A DNA stretch of 7,333 bases, from assembly GCA_002422995.1 (NCBI GenBank), contig DIUK01000089.1:1-7333 (forward strand). The letters run 5' to 3'. The translations under genes were made by a program, and so were the position numbers. Positions 5,944 to 7,333 of this stretch are shown here, one piece after another. Each line of letters opens with the position of its first letter. The first letter of the stretch is position 1. The stretch is from Rhodocyclaceae bacterium UBA6160. Its GTDB lineage: Bacteria > Pseudomonadota > Gammaproteobacteria > Burkholderiales > Rhodocyclaceae. Below the pieces are notes generated by a model. The model saw only the letters and a list, made by a program, of their open reading frames with translations. It had not been told where the DNA came from and searched no databases.

Positions 5944-6156
5944 ATGAAGCAGATAACGTTGGCGGCAGTGAACAGATTCGAGACGCACGTCCGGACGACG
6001 AAAGCGGAATCTCTGACGCAGATAGATAGTTTGCTGCCGCAGGTAAAGTTCTGTGCGTTGATCGAACCGCATTATCCGAAGGCGAGAAATGGTCGGCTGC
6101 CGACGGGTCTGGAACGGATTCAATCCATTCTGGCGATGCTCAACACCAACACATGA
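5944..6156 (+). pseudogene. IS5-family transposase, N-terminal fragment
   Basis: The 70-residue reading frame begins MKQITLAAVNRFETHVRTTK and continues with LLPQVKFCALIEPHYPKARNGRLPTGLERI. This is the characteristic N-terminal region of IS5-type DDE transposases, in which CALIEPxYPKxGNGRPPxGLERM is highly conserved. Similarity stops near 6117. The frame then reads QSILAMLNTNT and ends at TGA 6154-6156. An intact transposase is about 320-340 residues, so the catalytic DDE domain is absent and the element cannot move by itself. It lies next to the czc deletion scar, which makes an IS-linked rearrangement plausible but not shown. Confidence 0.82.
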
Positions 6157-6180
6157 GGCCGATTGCTGACAGGAGAGGGG

Positions 6181-6200
6181 CATCCGGCATGAGCCGGATG
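6181..6200. repeat. Perfect 8-bp GC-rich hairpin
   Basis: CATCCGGC and GCCGGATG separated by the tetraloop ATGA. No T-tract follows on either strand. It lies 24 bases after the transposase fragment's stop codon and may be part of the IS 3' region. Confidence 0.6.
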
Positions 6201-6332
6201 TTGGGGATAGTCTGCATCCAGAGACAAAACAGCCCGGTTAGCCAATAGAAATGGCATTTCAATCAGCCTTTCAATCGCGGTTTCGTCTCGATTTTAGTTT
6301 GCCGCCGATTTTCGATGGGTTATTCAGCCGCA

Positions 6333-6349
6333 CCTTAACAGTGTTTGAT
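6333..6349 (-). repeat. Right arm of imperfect inverted repeat around the IS remnant
   Basis: The reverse complement reads ATCAAACACTGTTAAGG and pairs with 5878-5894 at 14 of 17 positions. It lies 31 bases from the smr stop codon and may mark the right edge of the inserted DNA. Confidence 0.35.
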
Positions 6350-6380
6350 CTTTTCGCGCCGTATCACCAGCGCCGACTTT

Positions 6381-6947
6381 TTAACGCACGGCTTGCAGCA
6401 ACACAATCAGCGCACCGGCGCCGCCGTCACTGGTGCGCGCCTGGCAAAAGGCGAGCACGTCGCGGCGCTGGCTAAGCCAGCCGGGGACGAGATTTTTCAG
6501 CACCGGCTCGCGGCCGGGGGAATGCTGTCCTTTGCCGTGCACGATGCGCACGCAGCGTTGGGCGGTTTTTTGGCACTCAGCGAGGAAGTACACCAGCGCG
6601 GCGCGCGCTTCGTCGCGGGTGTGGCCGTGCAGGTCGAGCGAGGTTTGCACGGCCCAGCGCCCGCGCCGCAGGTCGCGCAGCACGCGGGCGGATATGCCTT
6701 GTTGGTGCCATGTGGCTTCGTTGCCACCTTCCAGAAACAGATCAATCAGCGGTGCACCATGCAGTGATTCATGCAGCGCTTGCTTTTCGTCGTGCAGATG
6801 CTGGCGTGGAATCGCCAATGGCGGAATTGGCTCGTGGTGCAGACGGTCGCACATCAGCTTTTTTGCATCCGCCACCTCGGCGCGAAACAGTGCGCTGTCT
6901 TCAGCACTTAGTGGACTTGAACTTAGCGAAAACGGCTTTTTGGCCAC
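6381..6947 (-). CDS. Smr-domain protein (MutS2 C-terminal-like putative endonuclease)
   Basis: A 188-residue protein with an N-terminal region rich in charged and helical residues (SAEDSALFRAEVADAKKL) and a C-terminal Smr domain from about residue 100. The domain's LDLHG motif is at 104-108, HGKG at 137-140, and the closing GGAGALIVLL at 175-184; all hallmark positions are intact. Stand-alone Smr proteins of this type (YdaL/SmrA-like) are DNA or RNA nicking endonucleases in the cases studied; its own substrate is unknown. The start is uncertain. The frame is open up to TTG 6998, with no ribosome binding site and a repeat-rich leader. GTG 6947 (residue 18 of the longer frame) has a weak GGA upstream and fits the usual family beginning, so it is preferred. 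It follows trxB on the same strand and may be co-transcribed. Codon use here is more GC-rich than in the ppa-glnB block. Confidence 0.88.
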   Translation of the reverse strand: MAKKPFSLSSSPLSAEDSALFRAEVADAKKLMCDRLHHEPIPPLAIPRQHLHDEKQALHESLHGAPLIDLFLEGGNEATWHQQGISARVLRDLRRGRWAVQTSLDLHGHTRDEARAALVYFLAECQKTAQRCVRIVHGKGQHSPGREPVLKNLVPGWLSQRRDVLAFCQARTSDGGAGALIVLLQAVR

Positions 6948-6969
6948 GGTGTGATCCAGGCTGCCACAC

Positions 6970-7008
6970 GACAAAAATTCAGCACGAATATTCAGCAAAA
7001 ATATTCAA
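6970..7008 (-). repeat. Short imperfect direct repeats between trxB and smr
   Basis: Read on the minus strand there are three related units: TTGAATATTTTT, GCTGAATATTCGT and GCTGAATTTTTGT. They are back to back in an AT-rich leader just before smr. Each shares the core TGAATwTT. They may be a slippage product or a weak protein-binding array. Confidence 0.45.
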
Positions 7009-7045
7009 CATAAATTCATGTGCGTGGCGCGGCGTTAACCTGTCA

Positions 7046-7333
7046 TTAATCTGCCAAACTGTCCAAATATCGCTCGGCATCCAGCGCGGCCATGCAGCCG
7101 GTGCCGGCGCTGGTAACGGCCTGGCGGTAGATGTGGTCCTGCACGTCGCCGGCGGCGAACACGCCGGGGATCGAGGTCGCCGTGGCATTGCCCTTGCGCC
7201 CGCATTGGGTGACAATGTAGCCGTTTTCCATCTCAAGCTGACCGGTGAATAATTCGGTGTTCGGTTTGTGGCCGATGGCGATGAACACGCCTTGCAGCGC
7301 GAGGTCTTCTGTCTTGCCGCTGTTCACATCTTT
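7046..7333 (-). CDS. trxB: Thioredoxin reductase, C-terminal part (5' end beyond window)
   Basis: An FAD/NADPH enzyme that keeps thioredoxin reduced in the cytoplasm. Only the last 95 residues are present. They include GVFIAIGHKPNT, the family motif SIPGVFAAGDVQDHIYRQAVTSAG that contacts FAD, and the closing GCMAALDAERYLDSLAD. This is close to the C-terminus of E. coli TrxB as I remember it. The redox CxxC and NADPH site lie outside the window. The frame is open to the right edge and ends at TAA 7046-7048. The Smr gene follows on the same strand 98 bases later (from the GTG start). No clear terminator separates them. Confidence 0.95.
   Translation of the reverse strand, partial: KDVNSGKTEDLALQGVFIAIGHKPNTELFTGQLEMENGYIVTQCGRKGNATATSIPGVFAAGDVQDHIYRQAVTSAGTGCMAALDAERYLDSLAD

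Larger units (their letters stand above)
6157..6380. other. Non-coding stretch with hairpin and short repeats, probable IS 3' remnant
   Basis: 224 bases between the transposase fragment and the smr stop, with no gene I can support. It contains a perfect hairpin CATCCGGC-ATGA-GCCGGATG (6181-6200), a dyad GAAATG-G-CATTTC (6248-6260) and three units of 12 bases beginning TTTCAATC, TTTCAATC and TTTCGTCT (6257, 6269, 6281). The stretch near 6320-6340, read on the minus strand, has AAGGTGCGGCTGAATAA, which recalls IS5-type ends. That likeness is from memory and uncertain. Confidence 0.4.

Noticed and set aside
6257..6292. CRISPR repeats, because TTTCAATC resembles part of some CRISPR repeats
   Set aside because: The units are 12 bases apart with no spacers and no 25-35-base identical repeat. 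There are no cas genes.
6345..7252. Plus-strand open frames of 140, 173 and 180 codons
   Set aside because: They are antisense to the Smr and TrxB genes in GC-rich DNA, where long chance frames are common.

Overview
The window looks like a chromosomal segment of a Gram-negative betaproteobacterium. The evidence is the ppa, NAD+ synthase and P-II proteins, which resemble betaproteobacterial and enterobacterial versions, a CzcI/CzcA-type metal-efflux remnant, and a trxB-smr pair. Genus is not decidable from sequence reading alone. A Nitrosomonadales- or Burkholderiales-like source is my inference.

Left part (1-4795), intact housekeeping genes. A minus-strand aldehyde dehydrogenase runs off the left edge and starts at 1299. 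A 282-base divergent intergenic region carries a 14-base palindrome that could supply a -35 element in each direction. Rightward follow family I inorganic pyrophosphatase (ppa, 1582), glutamine-dependent NAD+ synthase (nadE, 2192) and a GlnB-type P-II signal protein (3834). The gaps of 61 and 19 bases fit one operon. The grouping makes biochemical sense: NAD+ synthase consumes glutamine and ATP and releases pyrophosphate, pyrophosphatase removes it, and P-II reports nitrogen status. After glnB come two hairpins without T-tracts, then a very good sigma-54 (-24/-12) promoter. That promoter drives a small exported protein with two canonical EF-hand loops, which ends at a strong terminator.

Middle part (4796-6380), genomic scar. 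On the minus strand a czcI-like metal-resistance leader gene is fused to the last fifth of a czcA-type RND efflux gene. Everything that normally lies between (rest of czcI, czcC, czcB, most of czcA) is missing, and both fragments carry a frameshift. Beside it lies the N-terminal piece of an IS5-family transposase, an 8-bp perfect hairpin and several short repeats. This stretch is decayed mobile or accessory DNA between two conserved blocks.

Right part (6381-7333). A minus-strand Smr-domain protein lies downstream of the C-terminal end of thioredoxin reductase (trxB), which runs off the right edge.

I do not see a convincing undescribed defence or mobile system. The most interesting items are the sigma-54-controlled EF-hand gene next to glnB and the deletion-fusion scar of a czc operon.
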